A stretch of DNA of 64,000 nucleotides, from contig NC_083583.1 in the NCBI RefSeq assembly GCF_027579695.1, positions 22,713,099-22,777,098 of the forward strand, read 5' to 3'. This DNA comes from Neoarius graeffei. Taxonomy: Eukaryota; Chordata; Actinopteri; Siluriformes; Ariidae. Positions 47,852-60,764 of the stretch are shown here, in pieces. Under the pieces are notes generated by a model that worked only from the letters and a program-made list of their open reading frames with translations, did no database searches and was not told where the DNA came from. Position numbers and translations under genes: made by a program. Each line of letters opens with the position of its first letter. Positions within the stretch are counted from its first letter, which is position 1.

Positions 47852-50800
47852 CCTCTCCTACACTGTGTGTGGAGATTGAGTTTCAGAACCCTTGGAACAG
47901 GCAAAGAGCTGAGACAGGTATGCAGAAGTCACATGGTGCAGTATGACAGCTGTGCATGAATCATGGCGGATTATGTTTCAAGGTAATGATTGTTTAAACC
48001 GATTGCAGTCAGGTGAACAGCCACTATTACTGCTGTTAAAGTTAGAGCTCCGTAACAGAACTTGCTAAATATTTACTGGAACATTATTAAAGGGCAGCTA
48101 CCGGAGGCAGAGAATATGGAAGGGCCTGTGCTGAAATATAAATGTTGACACGTTTAGCATAATAACATTTTTCTACACTGTTACAATCAGTACAAATAGA
48201 GGAATATTATGGAATATTATCACTGAACCCTTGTATGGAGATTTGTAGAATCAGCATTCAGAGGAAAGTAGTAATAAGGGAAAACAGTGAGTGTGCGGAA
48301 TCTGAGGTGGGAAAAGCCAAGAACAGGCCTAACGTCGGCTTATGTATGAACTCAGCTTCGATATCCAACCAAAATATCGACATGGCTATGGAGAGTGAAC
48401 CATAAGCTTACAATTTCCTGAAAACACAGCCTCTCAAAATCCCCCTAAGCTTTCACTATGAAATATGCTTGGCCAAGGCACACAGATCCCACAGACACAC
48501 ACAGGCACATGGTCTGGTATGCAGTTCTCATTTCAGATCTCTCTGGTGTTGACCAGGAGGAGAAGAGTTGTTTTTGAAAGGCTTCCACATCACCATACAA
48601 AGCAGAGATTACGGCAGCTTTGGTTTTATATTCTTAGTGGACACATACACACAAACCTAGAGTGAATTACACACACAAACCTAGAGTGAATTAGATGAGG
48701 AATGGTAGTGGAGATGGGGGGGCTGCTTTGGGAAAGAAAACTCGCTTGCTCTCTCCATCTCTCTGAACGAACACACACACACACACAGACAGAAAGCCAG
48801 GAGTGTGCTCTATTTTCCATTAATGGTAACTGGAGCTAATCCTCGGTGCATTAGAGGTCAGGCTGCCAAACAGACCACAACATGGACCTGGCCATAATCT
48901 ACCTCCTGCACGCAAGATTTCTCCCAGGGCTCTGAGAGACAGAGGGAGGGGGGAGAAAGAGACAGAGAGAAGGATTAAACCTGAATAAAAGAGTCACGCT
49001 AGGGTATATTCTTCCCCCATCTGTCTGTATATACATCAACAACCTCTAAACTCTCATTTCCTATCTGCCGGTCTCTGGAGAGGCTGATCGAATAGAGAGC
49101 GGTTTTTAATACCTTGAACAAAACAGTCATATTTAGATCATATTTTAGGGGTGTGGATATGAAAGCACTCAATCGCGAGAAGAGTCGAAGGGTCTCTGCA
49201 CACTTAATTCATCATCTAAATATTGAATGACATGGCAGACTCAAGAAGGTCACGTTCTTGTAGGTGATCTCAGCTAATGGAAACTCCTTAAACCTAGCGA
49301 ATCAATAAAGCTCAGTGGGGCTTCCAGGAAAAGAAAAAAAAAGAGCTGCTTTCCTTTCATCTGTGGAGTTTCCACGGAAACAAGGTCATTGCTTTCTGGA
49401 TTGCATCCAGGATGCCACAGAGTTTCCATCACCACACAAACAAACACAACTGTGACCTAACCAGCCAATCACACGTGCTCTGAAATCAGACCCATTTCAT
49501 AACACATGCCTGCAAGTGCTCAGATTTCAGGTACCAACCTCCTTCTCTTAAAGAAAAACATGCACGAATTCCTGAGCCTGAAACCTTGTTACCTCAGCCA
49601 CCCTTGTTAACTAAAGTAACACACATCAATCAGGAGTCATTTAAATTCCTGCTAACCTCACGACCTTCTGACTTTTAACCCTTCTTCAGATGGGGTGTGG
49701 ATATGGCAGGCGGTACCTGGAACCTGGTTAATCTGCTTTAGGTCTTGCAGAAGACTCAGACCTGCCTAAGCTCACTGATCTTAAGCCCAATCGATCTCTC
49801 TGTCAATCACTCATTAACCCCTTCTCGAACCACAGGTCTGATTTTGAAGAGATTTGTGGAACACATGGTTTGCATTTTTGGGGTCAGGGTTTTTGGCGCA
49901 TTGTTTTCTGAATATAGCCTAAATTCTTTCGGTGGTAGAATGGTTTCAAAAGTATGTTTTGTCTACAAGTCTGTACAAATGGTGTTAAAGCCTCAAGAGA
50001 TCCTAAAAGCTATTGTAATTTCAGTATTTTATGTTCAGGCTTCCATAGTTTTTTTTTTGTTTTGTTTTGTTTTGCCAATGTAAAATTTTCCCAGATAACA
50101 TGTTCCCTGTATGCAAGCTGTTCTAGCAACCTGGCCAGAATCCATGCAGAGTGAGATGAGCCCAAACCGATAAGACACAATGGGCTATCTGATACGTTGT
50201 GAACGGAAGACGGACCCAACTCCCTTTGTGTCAACGCAGAGCACTCTGGGAAAAGGGGAAAGGGGGAAGAAGTCCAGACTTTGGAGGACAAGGGGCCTGG
50301 GATCCAGGCCAAGAACGTCTGAGAAGAAACATTTGTTTCTCATTTGGTCTGCAAGCTTGAGTGAGTGGAGCGGATACTCACATTTCTCTGGTTACAGGAA
50401 CTGTCCCTTTTTGTTATGTTCCGAATGATGAAGATCTGGAGGCCTTACAAAAGTTTAAGCAAAGCCCAAAATCTCAACCCCAAGCTGAAACATCACTGTT
50501 GAACGATTTTTGGCCTGGGCAGCAGCATGTTGGCTCTAGGAAATAACAGGGCTCTGCAGCTGCATCGAACTGAGCCAACATTTAACGCCGCTCTCTGTGG
50601 CAAACATATTCCCTTTGATGTGCAAGAGCAAAGCAAAGCAACTCAAAACTTCAGTGCAATGTAAACAATTTTAAAAGAAATTTAAAAAAAGCAGTGGGCT
50701 GTTGCTTCTGGAGTCGAGACATGCCCCGCAGCTAGACTCTGATCACTTGATGGATGGGTTCAAAGGGAGGCAACGTCGTTTACATGTGGAGAGAAGATTG

Positions 50801-51460
50801 CAGAGTCGAGCCATCAAAATCTGTCTCCGGGAAACAAGGCATGGGCTCAAACAGGAGTCAAATATAACGCAATCCACACATGTGCGGTCCATATGCAGGC
50901 TGTGAAAAGAGTGTTGACTTAGTCTGAGACGCCACTGATGCTGGATAGGGGGGATGGTGGTGGTGATGGTGAAGATGGGGAGGGTTGGGGGAAGGAGGGC
51001 TGATGAGAGCTTTTCCGCGATGTTTGGGCCTCGTGACTGGGGCACATCTGGTTTTGGTGGAGAGTGATCGACCCCTGCTGCCCACACGGGGCTCTTTATA
51101 ATGGCTGCCATAGAAACCTGTAGTTAGCACCTGTGGGACCCCCTTTTGCCATCCCCCGTCTGTGTTCTGCGTTCTCAACCCCTCCTCTCCCCATTTCCCG
51201 TCATTCTTTTCCTTCTTGCTCACTTCCTTTTTTTCTCTTCGTTCCTTCTCTCTGAAACAGCATCTGTTACGCAACATGTCCTCCTTGCTCTGTTTTTCGC
51301 TCGCTGAAAACATGCTGGTGCCCCTGAGGCCACAGCTCTCGTCCTATCAGAGAGCAGGACCACCACCATGACAACGGGTTACTAAGCAGAATCTTACCCG
51401 AGAAGGAATGCCACAGTACCCATATCACCACCCAGAGGATGAGTGGCAGAGATAAACAGA
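47850..51460. other. Long stretch with no recognised gene
   Basis: Only short AC repeats (48768-48787) and a G-rich purine stretch (50946-50996) stand out. Several 60-150-codon frames exist on both strands but lack family likeness or splice support. Confidence 0.5.
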
Positions 51461-51462
51461 CT

Positions 51463-51464
51463 CG

Positions 51465-51534
<70 letters not shown>
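51463..51534. repeat. (CTTT)n microsatellite
   Basis: About 18 CTTT units without visible interruption. Confidence 0.97.
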
Positions 51535-51535
<1 letters not shown>

Positions 51536-52664
51536 TTCCTTGGACCCTAGAGCTACAAAATATGTAAATTGGAATGTTTCTATGCTTTCAGTTTTATATA
51601 TTTACACCACTTTACTCATGACTTTTTGCTATTTCCAGATAGAGTCAGGCAGAACAGACACAAATCTATCTCAATGCTCTCAAAATAACAGCCTGTTCAG
51701 AGCTAAATCTCCTGCTTGTTTTTCCTTTTCTTTTTTCATTGGCCTATCACCTTGCTGAAATAGAGACCACCCAGAAGGCTCTAAACTTGTTTCAAATCCA
51801 GGTAGGACTTGTGAAAAGGGTTGTTTTGTAGGGACTCCTGTCTTACCCAAATGAGAAGTGATCTGGAATGGAGTGGACATTTCCATTTGAAGCTGTGTCT
51901 ATGCTTGTGAACAGAGTTGGGCCATTAGTGCTGATGGGCCTCCCTGTTTTAACAGATTTATAAATAGAGTGATTAATCACATGGACAGAAGAAAGTGCCT
52001 CTGGCGCTTTGACTGATGTTAATGAACCTAACACACACAGACAAAAAACGTCACTGGACCTGTTTGGCCCATCTAAAGTTTACCCACATTACTCAGCAGG
52101 GTGTGCGAGCCCCAGGCTAATGAATGTGACACACAAACATAGCCCAGTCAACAGCTAGCATCTGCCCCAAAGCCTCGCCCCTCTATGATGGATAGACTAT
52201 CTGGGTTGGTCTGAGAGCACCATGCTGGAGTGGAGGACTAGCCTGGATCTGTTCACCTGTTCATTTGTTTCCTTGCATATTTCACCTGACTAGACCAGTC
52301 CTCTCATCCATGCCCTGTGGCTATGTAAATATAACACAGGGTGTCTCCTAGGTTCTGGCTCGTCCTGGGGGCTTCAGAATGGGAGTGTTCATTACGGATA
52401 CTTCTGAACTCCTACCAGACACTTCACATCTATCATACACTCATTCTTCCCAGCTAACCCATGGCCAATCCCAATCTTAATCCCCACCCGTAACTGGTTC
52501 GAATCATGCCAGCTTCCTGACAGATCGCAGTACATGCTTATAAAAACATTCCTGAAAAATTCTTTGGATGGTTTAGGGTTATTAAGAACTCTACTTGGAA
52601 TATTGTCTTATAAGGAACACTGTGTTGTTTGATTCCTGCCAAGGGACCAGAAATCAAAGAGCTC
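51535..52664. other. No gene recognised
   Basis: Nothing recognised on either strand. Confidence 0.5.
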
Positions 52665-52668
52665 TTAA

Positions 52669-53387
52669 AGGAACAGTCCACCGTACTTCCATAATGAAAT
52701 ATGCTCTTATCTGAATTGAGACGAGCTGCTCCGTACCTCTCCGAGCTTTGCGCGACCTCCCAGTCAGTCAGACGCGCTGTCACTCCTGTTAGCAATGTAG
52801 CTAGGCTCAGTATGGCCAATGGTATTTTTTGGGGCTGTAGTTAGATGCGACCAAACTCTTCCGCGTTTTTCCTGTTTACATAGGTTTATATGACCAGTGA
52901 CATGAAACAAGTTCAGTTACACAAATTGAAACGTAGCAATTTTCTATGCTATGGAAAGTCCGCACTATAATGACAGGCATACTAACACCTTCTGCGCGCT
53001 TCGGCAGCGCATTGATACGGAGCTCAGATATCAATGCGCTGCCGAAGCGCGCAGAAGGAGTTAGTACGCCTGTCATTATAGTGCGGACTTTCCATAGCAT
53101 AGAAAATCGCTATGTTTCAATTTGTGTAACTGAACTTGTTTCATATCACTGGTCATATAAACCTATGTAAACAGGAAAAACGCGGAAGACTTTGGTCGCA
53201 TCTAACTACAGCCCCAAAAAATACCATTGGCCATACTGAGCCTAGCTACATTGCTAACAGGAGTGACAGCGCGTCTGACTGCGTCTGACTGACTGGGAGG
53301 TCGCGCAAAGCTCGGACAGGTACGGAGCAGCTCGTCTCAATACAGATAAGAGCATATTTCATTATGGAAGTACGGTGGACTGTTCCT
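52669..53387. mobile_element. Second foldback TTAA element, 719 bp, opposite orientation
   Basis: Same termini AGGAACAGTCCACC, same length and TTAA at both sides (52665-52668, 53388-53391). The loop reads ACGGAGCTCAGAT, the reverse complement of the 6403 copy apart from one base. The extra short CTGACTGCGT-type duplication is in the right arm here and in the left arm there. Confidence 0.92.
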
Positions 53388-53391
53388 TTAA

Positions 53392-53869
53392 GCATGCTAG
53401 ATGGAAACTTTTTTTCTGAGGGTATCCTCATACAGCAGGTTATGGGGAAACAATTTCCAGTTCTGAGACAGATAAATCGCTGAGTCTCCATGTGAATGTT
53501 ACCAGCTTCATTTCTGTGTTTTCTCGTGAACTGAATTTTGTTTCTCAAAAGTCTTCCCCATGTCACTGTTTTTATATATTTAACATTTTTAAAAAATAAA
53601 ATTTTCCCCCTTCGCCAAATGTAGCCGATCAGCCAAGGCATGTTCAGTGTCTAAAGGTTGTGTTTTTAGCTTTACACTGAAGCTAAGGCGCTAACAGCTT
53701 AGTTAAGAAGTTAGAAAATGCTTACAGTTAGCAGTTTAGCATTACATGGTTATCATCACAAACTTGCCTCAAAGATATCATGGAGCGAAAATTCATGAAG
53801 TATCTGAAAAATGTCAATAAACTAATGAAATCATGTGAGTCTGATGCTTAATGTGGAGTAACATTAAAA
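53392..53869. other. Spacer between two transposons
   Basis: Nothing recognised. Confidence 0.5.
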
Positions 53870-53871
53870 TA

Positions 53872-55482
53872 CAGTGGTGCTTGAAAGTTTGTGAACCCTT
53901 TAGAATTTTCTATATTTCTGCATAAATATGATCTAAAACATCATCAGATTTTCACACAAGTCCTAAAAGTAGATAAAGAGAGCCCAGTTAAACAAATGAG
54001 ACAAAAATATTATACTTGGTCATTTATTTATGGAAGAAAATGATCCAATAGTACATATCTGTGAGTGGCAAAAGTATGTGAACCTTTGCTTTCAGTATCT
54101 GGTGTGACCCCCTTGCGCAGCAATAACTGCAACTAAACGTTTGCGGTAACTGTTGATCAGTCCTGCACACTGGCTTGGAGGAATTTTAGCCCGTTCCTCC
54201 GTACAGAACAGCTTCAACTCTGGGATGTTGGTGGGTTTCCTCACATGAATTGCTCGCTTCAGGTCCTTCCACAACATTTCCATTGGATTACGGTCAGGAC
54301 TTTGACTTGGCCATTCCAAAACATTAACTTTATTCTTCTTTAACCATTCTTTGGTAGAACGACTTGTGTGCTGAGGGTCGTTGTCTTGCTGCATGACCCA
54401 CCTTCTCTTGAGATTCAGTTCATGGACAGATGTCCTGACATTTTCCTTTAGAATTGGCTGGCATAATTCAGAATTCATTGTTCCATCAATGATGGCAAGC
54501 TGTCCTGGCCCAGATGCAGCAAAACAGGCTCAAACCATGATTCTACCACCACTGTGTTTCACAGATGGGATAAGGTTCTTATGCTGGAATGCAGTGTTTT
54601 CCTTTCTCCAAACATAACGCTTCTCATTTAAACCAAAAAGTTCTATTTTGGTCTCATCCTTCCACAAAACATTTTTCCAGTAGCCTTCTGGCTTGTCCAC
54701 GTGATCTTTAGCAAACTGCAGACGAGCAGCAATGTTCTTTTTGGAGAGCAGTGGCTTTCTCCTCGCAACCCTGCCATGCACACCATTTGTTTTTCAGTGT
54801 TCTCCTGATGGTGGACTCATGAACATTAACATTAGCCAATGTGAGAGAGGCCTTCAGTTGCTTAGAAGGTACCCTGGGGTCCTTTGTGACCTTGCTGACT
54901 ATTACACGCCTTGCTCTTGGAGTGATCGTTGTTGGTCGACCACTCCTGGGGAGGGTAACAATGGTCTTGAATTTCCTCCATTTGTACACAATCTGTCTGA
55001 CTGTGGATTGGTGGAGTCCAAACTCTTTAGAGATGGTTTTGTAACCTTTTCCAGCCTGATGAGCATCAACAACACTTTTTCTGAGGTCCTCAGAAATCTC
55101 CTTTGTTCGTGCCATGATACACTTCCACAAACATGTGCTGTGAAGATCAGACTTTGATAGAGCCCTGTTCTTTAAATAAAACAGGGTGCCCACTCACACC
55201 TGATTGTCATCCCATTGATTGAAAACGCCTGACTCTAATTTCACCTTCAAATTAACTGCTAATCCTCAAGGTTCACATACTTTTGCCACTCACAGATATG
55301 TAATATTGGATCATTTTCCTCAATAAATAAATGACCAAGTATAATATTTTTGTCTCATTTGTTTAACTGGGTTCTCTTTATCTACTTTTAGGACTTGCGT
55401 GAAAATCTGATGATGTTTTAGGTCATATTTATGCAGAAATATAGAAAATTCTAAAGGGTTCACAAACTTTCAAGCACCACTG
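53872..55482 (-). mobile_element. Tc1-like element of a third family
   Basis: Termini CAGTGGTGCTTGAAAGTTTG and its mirror CAAACTTTCAAGCACCACTG with TA at 53870-53871 and 55483-55484. Ends are long inverted repeats of more than 150 bp with some changes. 1611 bp. Confidence 0.95.
54092..55115 (-). pseudogene. Tc1-like transposase with frameshift and stop
   Basis: N-terminus MARTKEISEDLRKSVVDAHQ with helix-turn-helix (TISKEFGLHQSTVRQIVYKW) and RSGRPTTI hinge. The frame shifts near 54770-54785. The catalytic part has D in [13 protein letters not shown] in MQQDNDPQHTS and E in the SPDRNPMEMLW region. TGA replaces an expected tryptophan after GGRIMV, near 54530. Expected to be inactive. Confidence 0.9.
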
Positions 55483-55484
55483 TA

Positions 55485-56820
55485 TGTACTGAAGAAGAAA
55501 GTGATCCTGCCTTCAAAATGGCTGCCATTATTTTTAGCTTTGTGACAAACTGTTATCTATTTTTTGTCATGTACGATACATTATACATCAGAAAGCACAT
55601 AAGCATATCTGTGTTTCACGGAAAACCTGATGTGCTTAAAAGCAAGTAGCTTAAAATAATCTGTAGCTATTAGCTATCCTGGTTATCAACTTGTTAGCAA
55701 AGTTAGCCTCTACGTTTTAAAATAAAGAACTAAACTAGAAAACTTCAGATGCCCCATCTAACAGTGATTTAGTATTCAGTAAGTGCTTAGGACTTGAGTT
55801 AATGTTTTTACAATGTTCTTTATTAATGGTTTGCTTTATAATCTGAAAAAGACAGTCAATGTTGCATATTTGCTAACTCTACCAGTTCACGCGGTAGTCT
55901 ATTGATTTTGACAAATGAACACCACCTACCGATTTTAGTTCTAAAAAAATACTGCATTACAAAATAATCAGTGAACACTGTTGGATTCGCTCTTCTGCTC
56001 TCGCTTCAGCTGTTTTCAGCACAGGGGATACAAGTATATAGCGGAAAACAATCATATTAAGTGAAGCCGAGAACCAGTGGAACGGCGCAATAATGATGTT
56101 GAATCTAAATTGTATCTCTCTAAACTAAACACGCTGTGGTGATCGCAATCGATGAAAACTCCGAAGAAAAAAATAGATTCGCTATGACAAGAAGTTCAAG
56201 GTGACTTGGTCATCAGATCATCCACACTGTCAGAAACAGGGGCACAGCAGGAGTCCATTTCCGTCCCCCAAGGTACGATCTCCACTGATGTACCCCCTGT
56301 GGCTCATTATTGGACTTCAAGATAACTATGTGTACCTTTTTAAGGTCAAAAAGGTATATAAACAGTATATAAATGTTATAAATAAGTACCTTAGATGCCC
56401 CGATGACAAGCCATTTTAAGTCTAAAGGTACAAAGATGTACTTTGTTTTCTGAGAGTGCAGCATCAAATCATCAAGGCAAGGTGAGAAGCATGCATTTTG
56501 TGAAGTACGTCTGTCCGATTTCTTGATCAACTTTCTTCAAATATGGCACTCAGAATGCTGGAGAACGCACCATTTTACACCATTTTTTTGGTTTATTTTT
56601 AATTTTTTTTATTTTACGTGTGTGTGTGTAGAGGGTCCCCCAGACCCCCTAGAAGGGCGCGACTGTGTCACACAATCTGATCTACAGCTTTTCATTCTTA
56701 GTGGCTTGGCGAGTATGATGTTCATCAGTCAACATTTCCTCTATGACAAAAACAAAAAAGCCAACAAAGAAACTCAATTTTCCTCATGTTTCTACAACTA
56801 AAAATGTTGCGGTATTGTTG
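55485..56820. other. No gene recognised
   Basis: The part near 56320-56460 has GTACCTTTTTAAGGTC and repeated AAGGTA blocks with TTTCTGAGAGTGCAGC, possibly an old MITE, but no ends could be fixed. Confidence 0.5.
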
Positions 56821-56831
56821 TAGGAACATCT

Positions 56832-57194
56832 CATCTCATTATCTCTAGCCGCTTTATCCTGTTCTACAGGGTCGCAGGCAAGCCGGAGCCTATCCCAGCT
56901 GACTACGGGCGAAAGGCAGGGTACACCCTGGACAAGTCGCCAGGTCATCACAGGGCTGACACATAGACACAGACAACCATTCATACTCACACCTACGGTC
57001 AATTTAGAGTCACCAGTTAACCTAACCTGCATTTCTTTGGACTGTGGGGGAAACCAGATCACCCGGAGGAAACCCACACAGACAGACAGAACATGCAAAC
57101 TCCGCACAGAAAGGCCCTCGCCGGCCACGGGGCTCGAACCCGGACCTTCTTGCTGTGAGGCGACAGCGCTAACCACTACACCACCGTGCCGCCA
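56832..57194 (-). mobile_element. V-SINE, full length
   Basis: Flanked by TAGGAACATCT (56821-56831 and 57195-57205). Complete reverse copy. Confidence 0.95.
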
Positions 57195-57350
57195 TAGGAA
57201 CATCTTCAAATGTGAAATATAGAAACAGTCCCAGAACACAATTAATTTCATTGTTCTTTGAATGAAAATTTCCTAGAACCATAAAGGTTAGAAGACATTC
57301 TGCCAAACTGAAAACTATCAATAACTTGGACCAAACAAGTCCATTTGGAG

Positions 57351-58435
57351 CAGGGGCGCAGATAGGATTTTTGAACTGGGGGGGACTGAGCTGTCAGCAA
57401 ATGATTCCATTTTGTGTAAATGCATAACTGAAGCTTCAATATACATTAGAATTGTGAGTTTTCTAACTGAATGAACATTGGTAGACAAAGGCCTACCTAG
57501 TCAACACTAGCCATACATGATCAAATTGTTGTTTGTCTGGTATGTTAATCACGCTCCAAAACTTCATGTCTTCTGCATGTTTTATTTAAACATTTGCTGA
57601 TCTCAGCAGGATGAAGAATCTCATCACAGAAACTTTCACTGTAACTTCTAACAAAAAGGGAATGTCCAAAAAATTAATAACAAAATAAAATTGAAATGAT
57701 TCACACTCGTGCCTTCATGTAAATGATTAGAAACATAAAATGTGTATGAAAACAGAAGTATAAACACTTGAACAACAGATTCACACAAATAAAAATAAAA
57801 AGTATTTTTTCCAATAAACAAAATTGATCGAAAAAAAAATTTTTTCCCTCTGCAGCCAAACAAATTTACCGTCTAGAAGCAGACTCAATAGGTCCCAAAA
57901 ACATCTCTCCGCCGCTTCCCAGTTTAAAAACTGGGACATCATGGAACATGGAATTCGAAAAAAATGGACAGTTAATGAAATGAAACGAAAACCCCAACGT
58001 TTATGCTGGTAGATGCTAGATTTCAATGCTTTTCCGACTTCAAACTTCCAACTTACGAGTACAACTGAACGCACCATTAGTCGTAGCAGAAACATCGTTG
58101 CTATCAAATGGATGAGCTGTGCAGTGTTATTAACCGAGAATTATGTGGAAAATTGAACACCTTGCTTTCCCAACTCTGCAAGGATCTGCTCCAGCCTTTC
58201 CCCTTCTTGAATCGGTGTAATGTGGATTGATCACTGACAAGGCTACTGCTGCTGCCATTTCAACTTTGTGCTGCAATGTACTGTAAGTTAGCCTAACTAA
58301 CAGAACATTAATCCTCACTTTTTCTACCTATGTTTGGCGCCTTACGTAGGGACGGTGGGGGGGGCAGATAGGGGTCACTATAAATCTGGGGGGGGGGACA
58401 TGTTCCCCCCGTCCCCAGTGCCATCTGCACCCTTG
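57351..58435. mobile_element. Non-autonomous hAT element with exact 8-bp duplication
   Basis: ATTTGGAG flanks both sides (57343-57350, 58436-58443). The left end is CAGGGGCGCAGATAGGATTT and the right end in reverse is CAAGGGTGCAGATGGCACTG. G-runs lie next to both ends (57378, 58355, 58388). No transposase recognised. Confidence 0.88.
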
Positions 58436-58572
58436 ATTTGGAGTAAAGGAGAATTTGTGTACCTTTTTTTTTTTGGCTAAAGTCTTCCTTTAAAAGAGAA
58501 CACTTGCAGCAAAAAAAACAAAAAAACAAAAACACAAAAAAAACAGTAGTGATTCTATCAATTCTTAAGTGT

Positions 58573-58612
<40 letters not shown>
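58573..58612. repeat. (CT)n microsatellite
   Basis: About 20 CT units with one interruption; a (GT)n tract follows at 58674-58699. Confidence 0.93.
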
Positions 58613-58699
58613 AGGGCATTCTGGCCTTATGAGTCAGCATTAGGTTTTTTTAGATTCTGGTCTGCAGTAGATGGTGTGTGTGTGTGTGTGTGTGTGTGT

Positions 58700-59734
58700 T
58701 ACATTCCACTGCATTATCATAATGATAAGTGCTGGTAAAGCATTCCACATGACCTCCAGTCCAGCAGGCTCTTGCCAAACCAGCATGCAGTAATTACCAG
58801 GGTGGAGGCCATGCTCAGAGTTTTCTTTTAACCAGAAATCTCTGAAGCATCCTAACGTCTTTCTTTTACTCAGCATAGGAAAAACAACAAGAAGCAACCA
58901 CGCAGAGACAAGAATGCGAATAAAAAAGCCTAAATCTGTGCCATGTGCTCAAGACCAGGATGTCTGTCTAGATAACTCAACCACGTTGTGCTTCCGAAGC
59001 TGCTTCTTAACTGACCACAAAGCACATGGAAAAGATCCTCACAAAAAAACATATCAAAGAACAACTTTGCTATTTAAACAGTTCAAATCCTGGACTCACT
59101 CCTATATACCCTTGTAAAAGAACAGCCAGTTCTTGAAAAGTGTTTGAAATACGTCTTGGTCTCAAACTCAAGTGCTACGCAGGAAAACAGATGCTGTGTT
59201 TCTATCTCACGAATGGAAACATAGGAATGTCGCATTGGGAATGTATTTCTCACAGCTCTGCTTGTTTGGTCAGAGAGTCCAAAGTCCTCTCTGGCTTTTC
59301 TCTCTGTAGCCTCCTCCAGCAGGCCCAAGGGGGTGTGCCGTTAAGACCGCACTCTGATTGGCCGGAAGCTGGGAGTGTCCAGGATGACCGGGAAAGATGG
59401 TGTTGCTGTGGTGACACTGCAAGAGAGGACAGAGAGGCTCTTTGAGTTGACTGGGGGCTCGGTGTGGGAGCTCGCACCTCAAGACTCTTGGAAAATTACC
59501 GGTCTGCATCTGCATAAATACTTTAGGAAATGAGGCTCAGCCTGAAAGCCACAGATGTGCAGAAGAAAACAGGAGCTCAGTAGGCATGTTGTGTTCAACC
59601 ACATGATAAAATACAGAAAAGTCAGTTCTGTACCATCATCTTTTTAAATTATGGTACAATTGATTAGAATCTTTAACAACATTATTATTATTATTGAAAG
59701 AATTTTCAAATGCTGTCACTCCTCTTGGAGGTTG
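58700..59734. other. No gene recognised; one promoter-like patch
   Basis: 59340-59520 has an inverted CCAAT motif (GATTGGCC at about 59354) and a TATA-like CATAAATA at about 59513, spaced too far apart to be convincing. No following coding start is supported. Confidence 0.4.
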
Positions 59735-59739
59735 CTTGG

Positions 59740-59845
59740 TGGAAGCCATGGCCTAATGGTTAGAGAACCAGCTTTGGGACCAAAAGGTCGCCGGTTTGAT
59801 TTCCTAGTATGCTGTATGTCACTCTGGAAATGCCCATAATGCAAC
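59740..59845 (+). mobile_element. SINE head (second type), tail lost
   Basis: GCCATGGCCTAATGGTTAGA (A-box-like), GGGACCAAAAGGTCGCCGGT and TTTGATTTCC (B-box-like). Stops after CTCTGGAAATGCCC. Confidence 0.7.
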
Positions 59846-59867
59846 GCTTGCATCTTTGGGAAGCATT

Positions 59868-60144
59868 TCCATCCATCCATTATCTGTAAGCACTTATCCT
59901 GTGCAGGGTCGCTGGCAAGCTGGAGCCTATCCCAGCTGACTATGGGTGAGAGGCGGGGTACACCCTGGACAAGTCACCAGATCATCACAGGGCTGATACC
60001 AATCACACTCGGTCAATTTAGAGCCACCAATTAGCCTAACCTCTCAAACTCCACACAGAAAAGCCCCCATCGGCCACTGGGCTCGAACCGTAAACCTGCT
60101 TGCTGTGAGGTGACAGTGCTAACCACTACACCAACCGTGCCACC
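59868..60144 (-). mobile_element. V-SINE with shortened central domain
   Basis: Reverse copy from ATCCATCCATTATCTGTAAG to CACCAACCGTGCCACC; the central domain has lost about 60 bases. Confidence 0.9.
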
Positions 60145-60376
60145 TTGGGGCACACTGGGGTAATTTTCAATCTCATTTAGTGCCCATGAAATCATTCCCT
60201 TTTTACAGCCTTTTTTTGTGTGTGTTTTAGCATTTCTCATAGTAGGCAATCCCATAATCCTCTTCACAGGACTACATTTTGACCAAGCATGGAGAACAAA
60301 ACTGTTCCTGTGCGTCATTATGCGTTACTAAAGACTAAAAATATAAATGCATATTGCAAGACTTGTTGTTCTTTAA

Positions 60377-60760
60377 AGGTACAGTCAGTGATTTTGGCAG
60401 CAGTTACCTATCCGTTTTGAAATTCCTTCAGTGTTTGCTACAAAGACACACCTCCAATACACATGCACGGACTAGAATGGCAGAATGCTTGAGCAAGAGC
60501 TGGAGCTTTCTGAATTGACAGCCAGAATGATTGACAAGCATGTAGAGACAGTTCCTTGTCCAGACTGGTTGAATGTTGGTGGTCCGTGAACATTTAAAAA
60601 AAATTTCCGTTTACAGAGTCTGGGAATAGAGACGTTTTTATTTTTTTTATTTTGAACATAGTATATTTTATTGAGTCAATCTGAAAAGTGACGGAGAACC
60701 ATGTGACTTGCTTTGTGTTACAGATATTTTGTTCTGCCTCAATAATCACTGACCACACCT
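60377..60760. mobile_element. TTAA MITE, 384 bp
   Basis: TTAA on both sides (60373-60376, 60761-60764). Ends AGGTACAGTCAGTGATT and, reversed from the right, AGGTGTGGTCAGTGATTA. A different family from the palindromes but with the same target. Confidence 0.85.
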
Positions 60761-60764
60761 TTAA

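Noticed and set aside
47697..47959. His-Thr-rich frames
   Set aside because: Translations of the (CA)n microsatellite.
50180..51313. Candidate coding exons on both strands around 50180-51313
   Set aside because: Frames overlap on both strands, are of low complexity in part (His/Pro runs antisense to the G-rich tract) and show no known domain.
59340..59520. Promoter of a gene starting near 59520
   Set aside because: CCAAT-like and TATA-like motifs are about 160 bases apart and no coding start or exon follows.
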